NCBI RefSeq assembly: GCF_001038455.1
Contig: NZ_LDUY01000015.1
Span: forward strand, 1-36,336
Reading direction: 5' to 3'
Length of the DNA stretch: 36,336 bases
Source: Fructobacillus sp. EFB-N1
Lineage (GTDB): Bacteria; Bacillota; Bacilli; Lactobacillales; Lactobacillaceae
This document shows positions 1-7,677 of the stretch, one piece after another (the stretch's first letter is position 1; each line of letters starts with the position of its first letter). Below the pieces are notes generated by a model. The model did no database searches. It worked only from the letters and a program-made list of their open reading frames with translations, and was not told the DNA's origin. A program made the position numbers and the translations under genes.

Positions 1-33
1 ACCACGGTCATAAGATGATAAAATTAAATGGCT

Positions 34-100
34 CAAAGAATTTCTCCTTTTGGTTGGTCTAATCAACTACCATTGTAAAGAAATTCTTTGGGTTTTTATT
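34..100 (+). terminator. Possible intrinsic terminator of an upstream gene
   Basis: CAAAGAATTTCT (34-45) is perfectly complementary to AGAAATTCTTTG (79-90), followed by GG and a T-rich tract. The 33-nt loop is long for a terminator, so an attenuator ahead of alsS is an alternative. Stop codons in two frames at 11-18 fit a gene ending just inside the left edge. Confidence 0.45.
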
Positions 101-171
101 TTAAATTTTCTCGTTCGAATTAATTATAGAATCTGCCATTTAAATAAAAATTTGATAATTTTTGAACTAAA

Positions 172-200
172 TTGACTTTTATTGTTTTAAAGCATAGACT
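172..200 (+). promoter_or_regulatory. Promoter of alsS
   Basis: TTGACT (172-177), a 17-bp spacer and TAGACT (195-200) match a sigma-A promoter. The start would fall near 207, giving a leader of about 33 nt that contains the AGAAGGA ribosome binding site (224-230) before the ATG at 240. Confidence 0.6.
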
Positions 201-239
201 AAAAATTGTAATATTAATAAAAAAGAAGGAAAATTTAAA

Positions 240-1919
240 ATGAAAAAACATGGTGCTGACATCGTCACAGATTCCCTGGTGAATCACGGGGTTGATCTCG
301 TTTTTGGAATTCCGGGAGCGAAGATTGACCGTTTGTTCGAGACACTGGAGCACCCACAACCAGGACAGCGGGTACCAAAGTTGATCGTGACTCGTCATGA
401 GCAAAATGCCGCCTTTATGGCCCAGGCATTTTCGCGGATTACTGGTAAGACTGGTGTTGTGATTGCCACTTCTGGTCCTGGGGTTGGAAACTTGGTAACG
501 GGCTTGATGACTGCTAATGCCGAAAGTGATTCAGTTTTGGCCATCGGGGGTCAGGTTCCTCGTCGTGACTTGTATCGGTTGACGCACCAATCGACAAATT
601 CGGCCGCTTTGTTTCAAAGCGTGACCCGGTTTAGTTCTGAGATTCAAGATTCAAACAATATTTCTGAGATTATCGCTAATGCCTTTGGAGCAGCGAACGG
701 AACGAAGCGTGGAGCAGCCTTTGTTTCTTTGCCACAGGATGTCGATGATGTTGAAGTGACCAGCCCTGCATTGCCGGTTGTCAACCAACCGCGCCAGGGG
801 GCAGCGGCCTTAACTGATTTAGACTGGTTGGCCGAACAAATTAAGAATGCCAAGTTGCCCGTCTTGCTTGTTGGTGCCCGTGGCTCAGACGACGATACAG
901 TGGCGGCTTTGCACACATTGTTGAAGCAAACGTCTTTGCCTGTCGTTGAAACCTTCCAGGGCGCTGGTGTGATTTCCCGTGAACTGGAGGCCCAATCATA
1001 TTTCGGTCGGGTTGGTCTTTTCCGTAACCAGACAGGGGACAAGTTACTCAAGCAATCTGATTTGGTTGTGACGGTTGGCTACGATGCCATCGAGTACGAA
1101 CCACGAAATTGGAACAAGGAAAACGATTTGAAGATTGTCGCAATGGATGTTACGCCAGTTCAAATTGACAATAACTTTGTGCCAACGCGCCAATTAGTTG
1201 GTAATTTGGCCCAATCATTGACGCTTTTGACGGAGAAGGTTGCGAGTTATCAGGTGCCGGCAGAAAGTCATGGCACTTTGCAAGAGTTAAAGGCTGATTT
1301 GAAGGCGTCGGATGAACCATCTTACACGCCGGCACAAGCCAACTTGAACCATCCACTGAATGTCATCAAGGCTCTGCAAAATCACGTGACCGATGACATG
1401 ACGGTTTCGACTGATATTGGCTCACATTATATTTGGATGGCCCGTCACTTTAAGTCATACGTCGCTCGTCACTTCTTGACGTCGAATGGCATGCAGACAC
1501 TTGGGGTCGGCCTTCCTTGGGCAATGGCCGCTGCGATGGTTCGTCCAAATGCTAAATCAGTTTCCGTTTCTGGCGATGGTGGCTTCTTCTTCTCCGCAAT
1601 GGAATTGGAGACGGCTGTCCGCTTGCAGTTGAACACGGTGCATATCGTTTGGAACGATAATGCCCATTACGACATGGTCAAGTTCCAAGAAGAAATGAAG
1701 TATGACGGCCAAGCCGCCGGTGTTGACTTTGGTAATATTGATATCGTGACGTATGCCGAAGCCTTTGGTGCTAAGGGACTGCGGGTTGAAACGCCAGCTG
1801 ACCTTGATGCTGTTTTGACAGAAGCCTTTGCAACAGAAGGACCGGTTGTTGTTGATGTACCAGTTGATTATTCACATAATTTTGAATTAGGATCTCAGTT
1901 GATTGAATCTGAGGGCTAA
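240..1919 (+). CDS. alsS: Acetolactate synthase, catabolic type
   Basis: ThDP-dependent enzyme that condenses two pyruvates to 2-acetolactate, the entry to acetoin and 2,3-butanediol. The 559 residues are full length. The N-terminal ThDP domain has VFGIPGAKID at 21-30 and the catalytic glutamate E54 in RHEQ. A central domain covers roughly 190-330. The C-terminal ThDP domain has the GDGGFFFS motif starting at G445 and the Asn-containing WNDN downstream. The AGAAGGA RBS lies 9 nt from the ATG. The gene is monocistronic, with its own promoter and terminator. No acetolactate decarboxylase or ilvN-type regulatory subunit follows, which favours the FAD-independent catabolic enzyme over the biosynthetic IlvB. 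The paired butanediol dehydrogenases at 5.2-7.5 kb could act later in the same route (inference). The assignment is firm; the anabolic alternative is unlikely. Confidence 0.93.
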   Translation: MKKHGADIVTDSLVNHGVDLVFGIPGAKIDRLFETLEHPQPGQRVPKLIVTRHEQNAAFMAQAFSRITGKTGVVIATSGPGVGNLVTGLMTANAESDSVLAIGGQVPRRDLYRLTHQSTNSAALFQSVTRFSSEIQDSNNISEIIANAFGAANGTKRGAAFVSLPQDVDDVEVTSPALPVVNQPRQGAAALTDLDWLAEQIKNAKLPVLLVGARGSDDDTVAALHTLLKQTSLPVVETFQGAGVISRELEAQSYFGRVGLFRNQTGDKLLKQSDLVVTVGYDAIEYEPRNWNKENDLKIVAMDVTPVQIDNNFVPTRQLVGNLAQSLTLLTEKVASYQVPAESHGTLQELKADLKASDEPSYTPAQANLNHPLNVIKALQNHVTDDMTVSTDIGSHYIWMARHFKSYVARHFLTSNGMQTLGVGLPWAMAAAMVRPNAKSVSVSGDGGFFFSAMELETAVRLQLNTVHIVWNDNAHYDMVKFQEEMKYDGQAAGVDFGNIDIVTYAEAFGAKGLRVETPADLDAVLTEAFATEGPVVVDVPVDYSHNFELGSQLIESEG

Positions 1920-1990
1920 TGTTGGTTCGGTTATCGTTCAAAATACCCTTTCGGTTGAACGCATGCCGGCCTCAAACCTTCCTTAATAAC

Positions 1991-2030
1991 AAAAACCTTT
2001 CAGAAATGTTTTTCTGAAAGGTTTTTTTGT
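1991..2030. terminator. Bidirectional intrinsic terminator
   Basis: A perfect 16-bp stem, AAAAACCTTTCAGAAA (1991-2006) with its complement at 2011-2026 and a TGTT loop, is flanked by T runs on both strands. It lies between convergent alsS and the TetR gene and can serve both. Confidence 0.9.
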
Positions 2031-2068
2031 TTGGTGGTGGAATAACGGCCCGCAGGCCAATGCTGATT

Positions 2069-2677
2069 TTACTGCTGGTTGGCTAACCAAGCTGGTAAAA
2101 CAATTTGGTCAATTAATTCTTCGGGGTCAGGCGCTTGCTGGGTAGCGATAAAGGAGTAGTAGCGGCGAATATTACCCAAGAGCATGAGAACCTCTTTGCT
2201 GGGAACTATCTTTAATTCACCGCGCTTGATGGCCCTAGTAGCTAACAAAGTTCCAAGCTCAACGGCACCTTCCTCGGCTTTTTTCAAAAAATCATCATTG
2301 ATAGTTTCACCGTTGACAGCTTGGTAGAGTGTAAATTTAATTAAATATTGGTTGATTCGTTCATGCAGGCCTTCGATTTTCCTGGCGTTTTCAATCAGGT
2401 CGCCACGAAGGCTACCAGTATCGGGAAAGGATTGCGTATCCAAATCCTCTGGGAATCCAGAATTTTCGTGTGCCCAATGGTGGACGGCATCCACTAAGAG
2501 GGCAGATGGTGAATCCCAACGGCGATACAAGACACTGCGGGATGTTTTGGCGTAGTGCGCAACATTTTTAAAAGTGACCGCATCAATGCCCTTTTGATCA
2601 AAGAGACGTAGTGCCACTGCGTAAATTGTCTGCTCGAGGGCTAACCCACGTTTTCTTGTTTGCGTTTCTTTTTCCAT
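2069..2677 (-). CDS. TetR/AcrR-family transcriptional repressor
   Basis: A 202-residue protein. Residues about 15-60 form a TetR N-terminal domain with a helix-turn-helix (FKNVAHYAKTSRSVLYRRWD around 36-55). The remaining helical part is the ligand-binding and dimer domain. It is divergent from a DHA2 efflux pump 145 bp away. The intergenic region carries two copies of one 25-bp inverted repeat, so local repression of the pump, and probably of itself, is the natural inference. The ATG at 2677 has no visible Shine-Dalgarno sequence (ACTATTTTT precedes it) and an in-frame stop lies four codons upstream, so it may be translated from a nearly leaderless transcript. The inducing ligand cannot be predicted. 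Confidence 0.88.
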   Translation of the reverse strand: MEKETQTRKRGLALEQTIYAVALRLFDQKGIDAVTFKNVAHYAKTSRSVLYRRWDSPSALLVDAVHHWAHENSGFPEDLDTQSFPDTGSLRGDLIENARKIEGLHERINQYLIKFTLYQAVNGETINDDFLKKAEEGAVELGTLLATRAIKRGELKIVPSKEVLMLLGNIRRYYSFIATQQAPDPEELIDQIVLPAWLANQQ

Positions 2678-2696
2678 AAAAATAGTTTAACACAAA

Positions 2697-2721
2697 AATA
2701 AGGAACGTTATGTTTCTTATT
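2697..2721. promoter_or_regulatory. Operator 1 for the TetR regulator
   Basis: AATAAGGAAC-N5-GTTTCTTATT is an inverted repeat with 9 of 10 positions matching. It ends on the -35 box of the efflux-pump promoter (2720-2725), so occupancy would block RNA polymerase. The same pattern recurs at 2763-2787. Confidence 0.7.
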
Positions 2722-2748
2722 GACTTTTAGTTAGCAGCCAAGTATATT
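2720..2748 (+). promoter_or_regulatory. Promoter of the DHA2 efflux gene
   Basis: TTGACT (2720-2725), a 17-bp spacer and TATATT (2743-2748). The promoter is bracketed by two copies of the inverted-repeat operator. Confidence 0.75.
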
Positions 2749-2762
2749 AATCAGCGGATTGA

Positions 2763-2787
2763 AATAGAGAACAAATTGTTCCTTATT
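2763..2787. promoter_or_regulatory. Operator 2 for the TetR regulator
   Basis: AATAGAGAAC-N5-GTTCCTTATT has the same length, spacing and half-site sequence as operator 1, 66 bp away. It lies just downstream of the predicted transcription start of the efflux gene, a roadblock position. Confidence 0.7.
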
Positions 2788-2822
2788 TCCTCAAATAAAT
2801 TAAACAGAGTGGAAATGGAAAA

Positions 2823-4208
2823 ATGGAAATTAAAAAAATACGCAATGTTGCGCTAATTTTGGCTTTTGGCCTTTTGGCGCCCATGCTTGATACGACCATG
2901 ACCAATATCGCCATTAATGATATCGGTCGTGATTTGCATACCACGCTAGCGCATGTGCAGTGGATTATTACGGCCTACGTTTTGGCTATGAGTATTGCTG
3001 TCCCATTCTCTGGCTGGTTAACGCAGCGCTTTAATGGGAAATGCGTTTTTTTGGCAGCACAGATTTTCTTTGGTTTGTCTTCGGTGGGGGCTGCATTGAG
3101 TCATGATATCAATGCTTTGATTCTGTACCGAAGCGTCCAAGGCTTTGCGGCCGGCTTGATCATTCCGTTGGTGACAACGATGTTAGTGAATATTGCGCCA
3201 CGCGAACATTTGCAAAAGCTGATGATGGTAGTGATGTTGCCGATTATGGTTGGTCCCATCTTTGGGCCAATTATTGGAGCACTTGTTGTTGAATATGGTA
3301 ACTGGCAATGGATTTTTTGGATTAATGTGCCGATTATGATTATTGCAGCCGGTTTGAATTTTTGGAAGGTGCCGGATATTCCGGCCTTTAATAAATCAGC
3401 ACGCATCGATGCCTTCGGTATTGCCTTGCTGGGCTTGGGTTCGGCTGCTGTTATTTATGGCCTTTCCCGTGCAGGCGATTTAGCCAGCTTTAACAATCCC
3501 GATACCCGTCTCTATGTGATTGCTGGTTTGTTGGCCTTTGTTGTCTACTGGATTTGGGGGCGGTACAAAAAGGACCAGACGGTCTTGCCACTTGCTTTGT
3601 TTAAGTCACCGGTTTATTCAGCGACGACGATTAACTTGATCTTGGCTGGGATGGTCACCAATGGACCGATGCTGATTTTGCCATTGTACTTCCAGCAGGG
3701 TCGGTCGATGTCCGTTTTGGAAACGGGGCTCTGGCTGTTGCCTCAAGGAATTGGGATGTTGTTGATTCGTCCGGTTTTGCTGAAATTACTCGATCGCATT
3801 GGTGTTCGCTACGTGGTTTGGTTGGCCCTTTCATTGGCATTAATTGGGATGATTCCGTTTGGTTGGATTAATGCCAGCACGAACATGGTCATTGTCAGTA
3901 CTGCGCTTTTCGTTCGTGTCCTTGGAGTCGGTGGTATGATTATGCCACTGATGACGACGATTCTCTTGGGTATGGAAAAGGAATTGATTCCGCAAGCCAA
4001 CATTGGCGCACGGATCTTCCAAAACGTTGGCGGTGCTTTTGGTTCTGCCTTGGTAGCGACTGTCGTTGCTGCTTACGTTTCAACGCACCGTGTTTTGGGT
4101 GCTAACATTGTTGCTTATCAACATGCCTTTTGGTGGTCCGTGGCCATCACCATTGTGATGTTTATTCCGGCAATCTTTTTGCCAAAGCAAGTTGAGCCAA
4201 AGGATTAA
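2823..4208 (+). CDS. MFS multidrug efflux transporter, DHA2 (EmrB/QacA) family
   Basis: A 461-residue polytopic membrane protein with the family motifs: LDTTMTNIAIN near residue 22 (motif D1), GWLTQRFNGK in the second loop (motif A-like), RSVQGFAAGLIIP, and GPIFGPIIGAL around 140-150 (antiporter motif C). DHA2 members export drugs by proton antiport; the substrate is unknown. No strong RBS is visible (GTGGAAATGGAAAA), and an out-of-frame ATG at 2815 precedes the start. It is monocistronic, divergent from the TetR gene, and likely repressed by it through the two flanking operators. Confidence 0.88.
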   Translation: MEIKKIRNVALILAFGLLAPMLDTTMTNIAINDIGRDLHTTLAHVQWIITAYVLAMSIAVPFSGWLTQRFNGKCVFLAAQIFFGLSSVGAALSHDINALILYRSVQGFAAGLIIPLVTTMLVNIAPREHLQKLMMVVMLPIMVGPIFGPIIGALVVEYGNWQWIFWINVPIMIIAAGLNFWKVPDIPAFNKSARIDAFGIALLGLGSAAVIYGLSRAGDLASFNNPDTRLYVIAGLLAFVVYWIWGRYKKDQTVLPLALFKSPVYSATTINLILAGMVTNGPMLILPLYFQQGRSMSVLETGLWLLPQGIGMLLIRPVLLKLLDRIGVRYVVWLALSLALIGMIPFGWINASTNMVIVSTALFVRVLGVGGMIMPLMTTILLGMEKELIPQANIGARIFQNVGGAFGSALVATVVAAYVSTHRVLGANIVAYQHAFWWSVAITIVMFIPAIFLPKQVEPKD

Positions 4209-4235
4209 AATGCTCACAGCAATTGAAGCGTAAAG

Positions 4236-4300
4236 AAAAAGTATCCGTCAGTTTGTCTGACATATTTTAAATCAGCGAGGCATTGGCGGATACTTTTTGT
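4236..4300. terminator. Bidirectional terminator between convergent genes
   Basis: AAAAAGTATCCG (4236-4247) pairs with CGGATACTTTTT (4287-4298). An inner hairpin GTCAG-TTTGT-CTGAC sits in the loop, making a branched structure. T runs lie on both strands. Confidence 0.75.
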
Positions 4301-4322
4301 GTTGGTTGAAATTTTGTCTAGC

Positions 4323-4790
4323 TTAGTTTTTAGCTGGTGCAACGGGCCCTTGGGCCTTTGCTAAAACAGCGCGAGCGATTGGGCCGACCACCAAGATTTG
4401 CATAGGTAAAGCCAAAAGCAGGTTAAAAATCCAAGCCTTTGGATAAGCTGACAGTGAGTGACCGTTGATTAAAACACCAAAGAGGGACATGCAAGTAACC
4501 ATGCCCAGAACCATGAGCATGGAAATGGTCAGAGGAATCTGAAGACCATCAGTTGCTTTGAAGCGGGGGATGATGTGTTTAAAGGCCAGCATCTTAGCTA
4601 ATGGACCAACGAGGAAACCGTCGCAAGCCATGGCGACGATTAAAGCGACGGGGTAGCCGACAACGACTTCGTGCCAGAAACCATCCGTCAGTCCCTGAGC
4701 GAGGTAAATATTGTAAATGGACATGCCTAAGACCATCAGGCCAGCCATCATCAACATGAAAATCAGTTCTTCTTTAAAATTACGTGGCAT
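4323..4790 (-). CDS. Tandem DUF2798 membrane protein
   Basis: A 155-residue hydrophobic protein with about four membrane segments. Two similar halves are visible: FLVGPLAK at 59-66 and LVVGPIAR at 133-140, each closing a two-helix unit, with an FW or AW pair before each second helix. This matches the DUF2798 arrangement found in many Firmicutes. No function is established. The RBS is AAGGAGC, 9 nt before the ATG. A candidate promoter on the minus strand is TTACTT-16-TATGCT. It is convergent to the efflux gene and shares its terminator. Confidence 0.75.
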   Translation of the reverse strand: MPRNFKEELIFMLMMAGLMVLGMSIYNIYLAQGLTDGFWHEVVVGYPVALIVAMACDGFLVGPLAKMLAFKHIIPRFKATDGLQIPLTISMLMVLGMVTCMSLFGVLINGHSLSAYPKAWIFNLLLALPMQILVVGPIARAVLAKAQGPVAPAKN

Positions 4791-5184
4791 TCATCAATGC
4801 TCCTTTTCTTAGTAATTCCAACTTAGCATATAAAGTTTTTTCTCGTAAGTAAGGATTTGATGAGAATTAATAGAAAAGCATGGTGAAAGTGAGAGGTGTT
4901 AAAATGTTCAATCTAAATTAATGACTTATTTTGTTCAAATGGGTAATCAATACTAAAAAAGTGGAATGGGGAATGATGCACTGTTTTCACTGCCAGTGGG
5001 GTGATAGTCGGAGTGGCAATCATTTTTCAGCTTTTTTGATGAGGTAGCATTCTAAATTGTCATTTAGAAAATAACCAGCGTCAAAGTGATGACAAATATC
5101 CGATTTCCTGTTATGCTGTAACTAATTTGGAATATTAATGCAATCATATTGCGGTAAATTCGTTGATTTTTACAGGAGTTTTAC
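4791..5184. other. Intergenic region between divergent genes
   Basis: It holds the promoter of the DUF2798 gene on the left and that of the first dehydrogenase on the right. A GCAAT-CAT-ATTGC palindrome (5140-5152) and a TATGCT (5112-5117) -10 candidate lie just before the dehydrogenase. A 24-codon reading frame at 4973-5047 is too short to call. No RNA gene is seen. Confidence 0.4.
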
Positions 5185-6237
5185 ATGAAGGCAGCTGTTT
5201 GGCATGGAGCCAAAGATATCAGAATTGAAGAAGTGAATCTTAAACCACTGGCCAGCGATGAAGTGACGATTAAGGTGGCTTATGCTGGGATTTGTGGCAG
5301 TGACCTTCATGAATACCAAGAAGGACCAGTCTTAATTCCAACGACTTTCCCTGATCCATTGACAAATGAAGCGGCACCGATTGTTCTTGGTCATGAATTT
5401 TCAGGAGTGGTTGAAGCTGTTGGAACCGATGTTTACGATTTTCAGGTGGGCGATCACGTGGCGGTCAATCCTGCAATTACCAAGAGAGAATCCCCTGACG
5501 ATGTCGATGTTTATGATGGTTATAGCTTTATTGGACTGAGTAATGATGGTGGTCTAGCGCCCTATGTGAATGTTTCGGTTCAAAACCTTTATCATTTGCC
5601 ACAGAACTTTTCGTTAAAATCGGCCGCAGTAATGGAACCAGCAGCTGTTGCCGTTCAAGCAGTCAAGGAAACGGACCTGTCTTTTGGTCAGACTGTGGTC
5701 ATTTTTGGTGCTGGTCCAATTGGCGTGTTGTTAGCAGAGGTCGCTCGTGCCGCAGGTGCTTCACGGATTGTTGTTGTTGACCTAGCAGAAGTTCGTTTGC
5801 AAAAGGCTCTTGAAATTGGGGCGACTGACACGGTCAACGCGAGTCAAGTAGTGGATGTTGAACAAAAAATTGCTCAGATTTTGCCGGACGGAGCGGATGT
5901 ATCTTTTGAGGTCGCGGGCGTTCAGGAAACCTTTGACAAAGCAGTTGCTGTAACAAAACCGCGTGGCTTTGTTGTGGTGGTTTCGATTTTTCCGCAGCCA
6001 ATTCGTTTAGATATCCGTAAGCTCATGAATGCGGGTGTGCGGATTGTGACTTCCATTGCTTATTCACGCCAAACTTTTCAACAAACGGTTGATTTAGTAA
6101 TCAGTGGCCAACTTAAGGTCGAACCGCTAATTACTTCTGAGATTCGCTTAGCTGATTTCTTGAAGAAGGGTTTATTACCGTTAATCGGTGATCCATCTGA
6201 AGAAAAAATCTTGGTGAACTTAACCAAAAGCAAATAA
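5185..6237 (+). CDS. Zinc-dependent dehydrogenase, (R,R)-2,3-butanediol dehydrogenase type (copy 1)
   Basis: A 350-residue medium-chain dehydrogenase that probably interconverts acetoin or diacetyl and 2,3-butanediol with NAD(H). Catalytic zinc ligands are C37 (GICGSDLHE), H70-E71 (GHEFSG) and a later Glu in MEPAAVAVQ. The HEY-x2-GP and PDPLT segment between them is typical of butanediol dehydrogenases. The Rossmann fingerprint GAGPIG lies near 171. The structural-zinc lobe with its four cysteines is absent; C37 is the only cysteine I see. The RBS is ACAGGAG, with the ATG at 5185. It is followed by its own terminator and then by a close paralogue. Sorbitol or threonine dehydrogenase are less likely alternatives. 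Confidence 0.85.
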   Translation: MKAAVWHGAKDIRIEEVNLKPLASDEVTIKVAYAGICGSDLHEYQEGPVLIPTTFPDPLTNEAAPIVLGHEFSGVVEAVGTDVYDFQVGDHVAVNPAITKRESPDDVDVYDGYSFIGLSNDGGLAPYVNVSVQNLYHLPQNFSLKSAAVMEPAAVAVQAVKETDLSFGQTVVIFGAGPIGVLLAEVARAAGASRIVVVDLAEVRLQKALEIGATDTVNASQVVDVEQKIAQILPDGADVSFEVAGVQETFDKAVAVTKPRGFVVVVSIFPQPIRLDIRKLMNAGVRIVTSIAYSRQTFQQTVDLVISGQLKVEPLITSEIRLADFLKKGLLPLIGDPSEEKILVNLTKSK

Positions 6238-6245
6238 ATCGTGCG

Positions 6246-6278
6246 AAAAAGCTTTCAACGATGAAAGCTTTTTTGTTT
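6246..6278 (+). terminator. Intrinsic terminator of dehydrogenase copy 1
   Basis: AAAAAGCTTTCA (6246-6257) pairs perfectly with TGAAAGCTTTTT (6262-6273) around an ACGA loop, followed by more Ts. Confidence 0.9.
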
Positions 6279-6348
6279 GTTCTAAGGTGAGGGAGAATGT
6301 TTAGATATTAGTTACGGTTTTCACATTAATTTGTTTGATAAAAAAAAA

Positions 6349-6392
6349 ATCAGCATAAAAACAGCGTTTTTACTGATAAACAGTGTTATAAT
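6349..6392 (+). promoter_or_regulatory. Extended -10 promoter of dehydrogenase copy 2 with upstream hairpin
   Basis: TGTTATAAT (6384-6392) is a TGn-extended perfect -10 with no good -35. The -35 region is occupied by an imperfect dyad: ATCAG/CTGAT and TAAAAAC/GTTTTTA between 6349 and 6377. The weak -35 with a dyad suggests activator or repressor control (inference). Confidence 0.55.
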
Positions 6393-6424
6393 GTACTTGT
6401 ATCATGATATAAAGTTCACAATAA

Positions 6425-6446
6425 TTAACTAACACTGGTTAGTTAA
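6425..6446. promoter_or_regulatory. Perfect inverted repeat before dehydrogenase copy 2
   Basis: TTAACTAAC-N4-GTTAGTTAA is a perfect 9-bp dyad ending two bases before the RBS region (AAGAGG, 6451-6456). It could be a repressor operator downstream of the promoter, or an RNA hairpin that affects ribosome access. The copy 1 gene lacks it. Confidence 0.6.
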
Positions 6447-6462
6447 TGGAAAGAGGTTGGTC

Positions 6463-7515
6463 ATGAAAGCAGCTATTTGGCACGGTAAAAAGGATGTAAG
6501 GGTTGAGGAAACTGATTTACCAGAGCCTAAAGAAAATGAAGTCCGGGTTAAGGTGGCCTATGCTGGTATTTGCGGTAGCGACCTGCATGAATATCTAGAG
6601 GGGCCGGTTTTTATTCCGACTGAGTTTCCTGACCCCTTAACTGGGGGGCAGGCACCTATCGCAATGGGGCACGAGTTTTCTGGTCAAATTGATCAGCTTG
6701 GTGCAAATGTCCATGATTTCCAAATTGGCGATCATGTGTCCGTTAACCCAACGATTACCAAGGGTGTGCTACCCGATAATGTGGATGTCTACGATGGTTA
6801 TAGCTTTATCGGACTGAGCACGGACGGTGGTTTTGCTGGTTACGTCAATGTCCCAGTTGAAAACTTGTATCCATTACCGAAGGATTTTTCCTTGAAATTA
6901 GCAGCGGTCATTGAGCCAACTGCGGTCGCTGTGCAAGCGATTAAGGAGGCCCATCTCACCTTTGGACAAACCGTTGTGATTTTTGGTGCTGGTCCAATTG
7001 GCGCGATGGTCACAGCTGCTGCGAAAGCGGCCGGTGCAACCAAAATTGTTGTTGTTGATTTATCGACCATTCGGTTGCAAAAAGCACTTAAAATGGGTGC
7101 TACTGATATTATTAATCCAAGTGAGGTCAGCGATGTCGTGGCAGCTGTCCGTCAGATACTACCGGAGGGGGCAGACACTAGTTTTGAAATTGCTGGTGTG
7201 CAAGCAACTTTTGATCAAGCCATCAAAACGACAAAAGCGCGTGGTTATATGGTTGTGGTCTCCATTTATGCTCATGCTATCCAATTTAATCCAATGGCGT
7301 TAACGAATAGTGGGGTCAATTTAACTTCGACGATTGCCTATTCGCGGCAAACTTTTCAGCAGACGGTGGACCTGGTAACAAGTGGCCAAATTAATGTGGC
7401 ACCGATTATTACCAGTGAGATTAAATTAGACGATATTATCACGGATGGTTTTGATGTTTTGACAACCGACCAATCGCAGGCGAAGATTTTAATTAACCTA
7501 ACGCAAGAAAAATAA
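6463..7515 (+). CDS. Zinc-dependent dehydrogenase, (R,R)-2,3-butanediol dehydrogenase type (copy 2)
   Basis: A 350-residue paralogue of the upstream gene, colinear along its length: C37, GHE near 70, GAGPIG and SRQTFQQTVDLV are all shared. It also lacks the structural-zinc cysteine loop. An in-frame TTG at 6457 would leave no spacing to the AAGAGG RBS, so the ATG at 6463 (6-nt spacing) is chosen; it also gives the same N-terminus as copy 1 (MKAA-WHG). The pair arose by tandem duplication and has separate promoters and terminators, suggesting different regulation or substrate preference. Confidence 0.85.
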   Translation: MKAAIWHGKKDVRVEETDLPEPKENEVRVKVAYAGICGSDLHEYLEGPVFIPTEFPDPLTGGQAPIAMGHEFSGQIDQLGANVHDFQIGDHVSVNPTITKGVLPDNVDVYDGYSFIGLSTDGGFAGYVNVPVENLYPLPKDFSLKLAAVIEPTAVAVQAIKEAHLTFGQTVVIFGAGPIGAMVTAAAKAAGATKIVVVDLSTIRLQKALKMGATDIINPSEVSDVVAAVRQILPEGADTSFEIAGVQATFDQAIKTTKARGYMVVVSIYAHAIQFNPMALTNSGVNLTSTIAYSRQTFQQTVDLVTSGQINVAPIITSEIKLDDIITDGFDVLTTDQSQAKILINLTQEK

Positions 7516-7549
7516 GGCTTGTATTAGCCATTAACCAATGATTAATCAG

Positions 7550-7583
7550 AAACATTTCCAAATTTGGGAATGTTTTTTTATTT
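7550..7583 (+). terminator. Intrinsic terminator of dehydrogenase copy 2
   Basis: AAACATTTCC (7550-7559) pairs with GGGAATGTTT (7566-7575), with one G-T pair, followed by a T run. Confidence 0.75.
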
Positions 7584-7588
7584 TACTA

Positions 7589-7642
7589 TTTACAAACGTA
7601 AACTATCAAGTTATACTCATTGTGTTGTTTACAAATGTAAAC
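7589..7642 (+). promoter_or_regulatory. Copper-operon promoter with two CopY boxes
   Basis: TTTACA (7589-7594), a 17-bp spacer and TATACT (7612-7617) form the promoter. Two cop boxes of the TACAnnTGTA type overlap or follow it: TTTACAAACGTAAA (7589-7602) coincides with the -35, and the perfect GTTTACA-AA-TGTAAAC palindrome (7627-7642) covers the transcription start. CopY repressors of Enterococcus and Streptococcus bind this motif. Confidence 0.9.
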
Positions 7643-7677
7643 ACGATTTGTTTTGATGAACGGAGGACAGGATTATC

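Noticed and set aside
644-1051. 135-codon antisense frame inside alsS
   Set aside because: Shadow of a firmly identified gene; no family resemblance or RBS.
1935-1961. CGTTCAA/TTGAACG hairpin after alsS
   Set aside because: No T tract; the strong terminator at 1991 explains transcript ending.
4973-5047. 24-codon frame MMHCFHCQWG... with two Cys and several His, after a G-rich stretch
   Set aside because: Very short, no proper RBS spacing, no terminator or obvious link to the next gene; chance frame is likelier.
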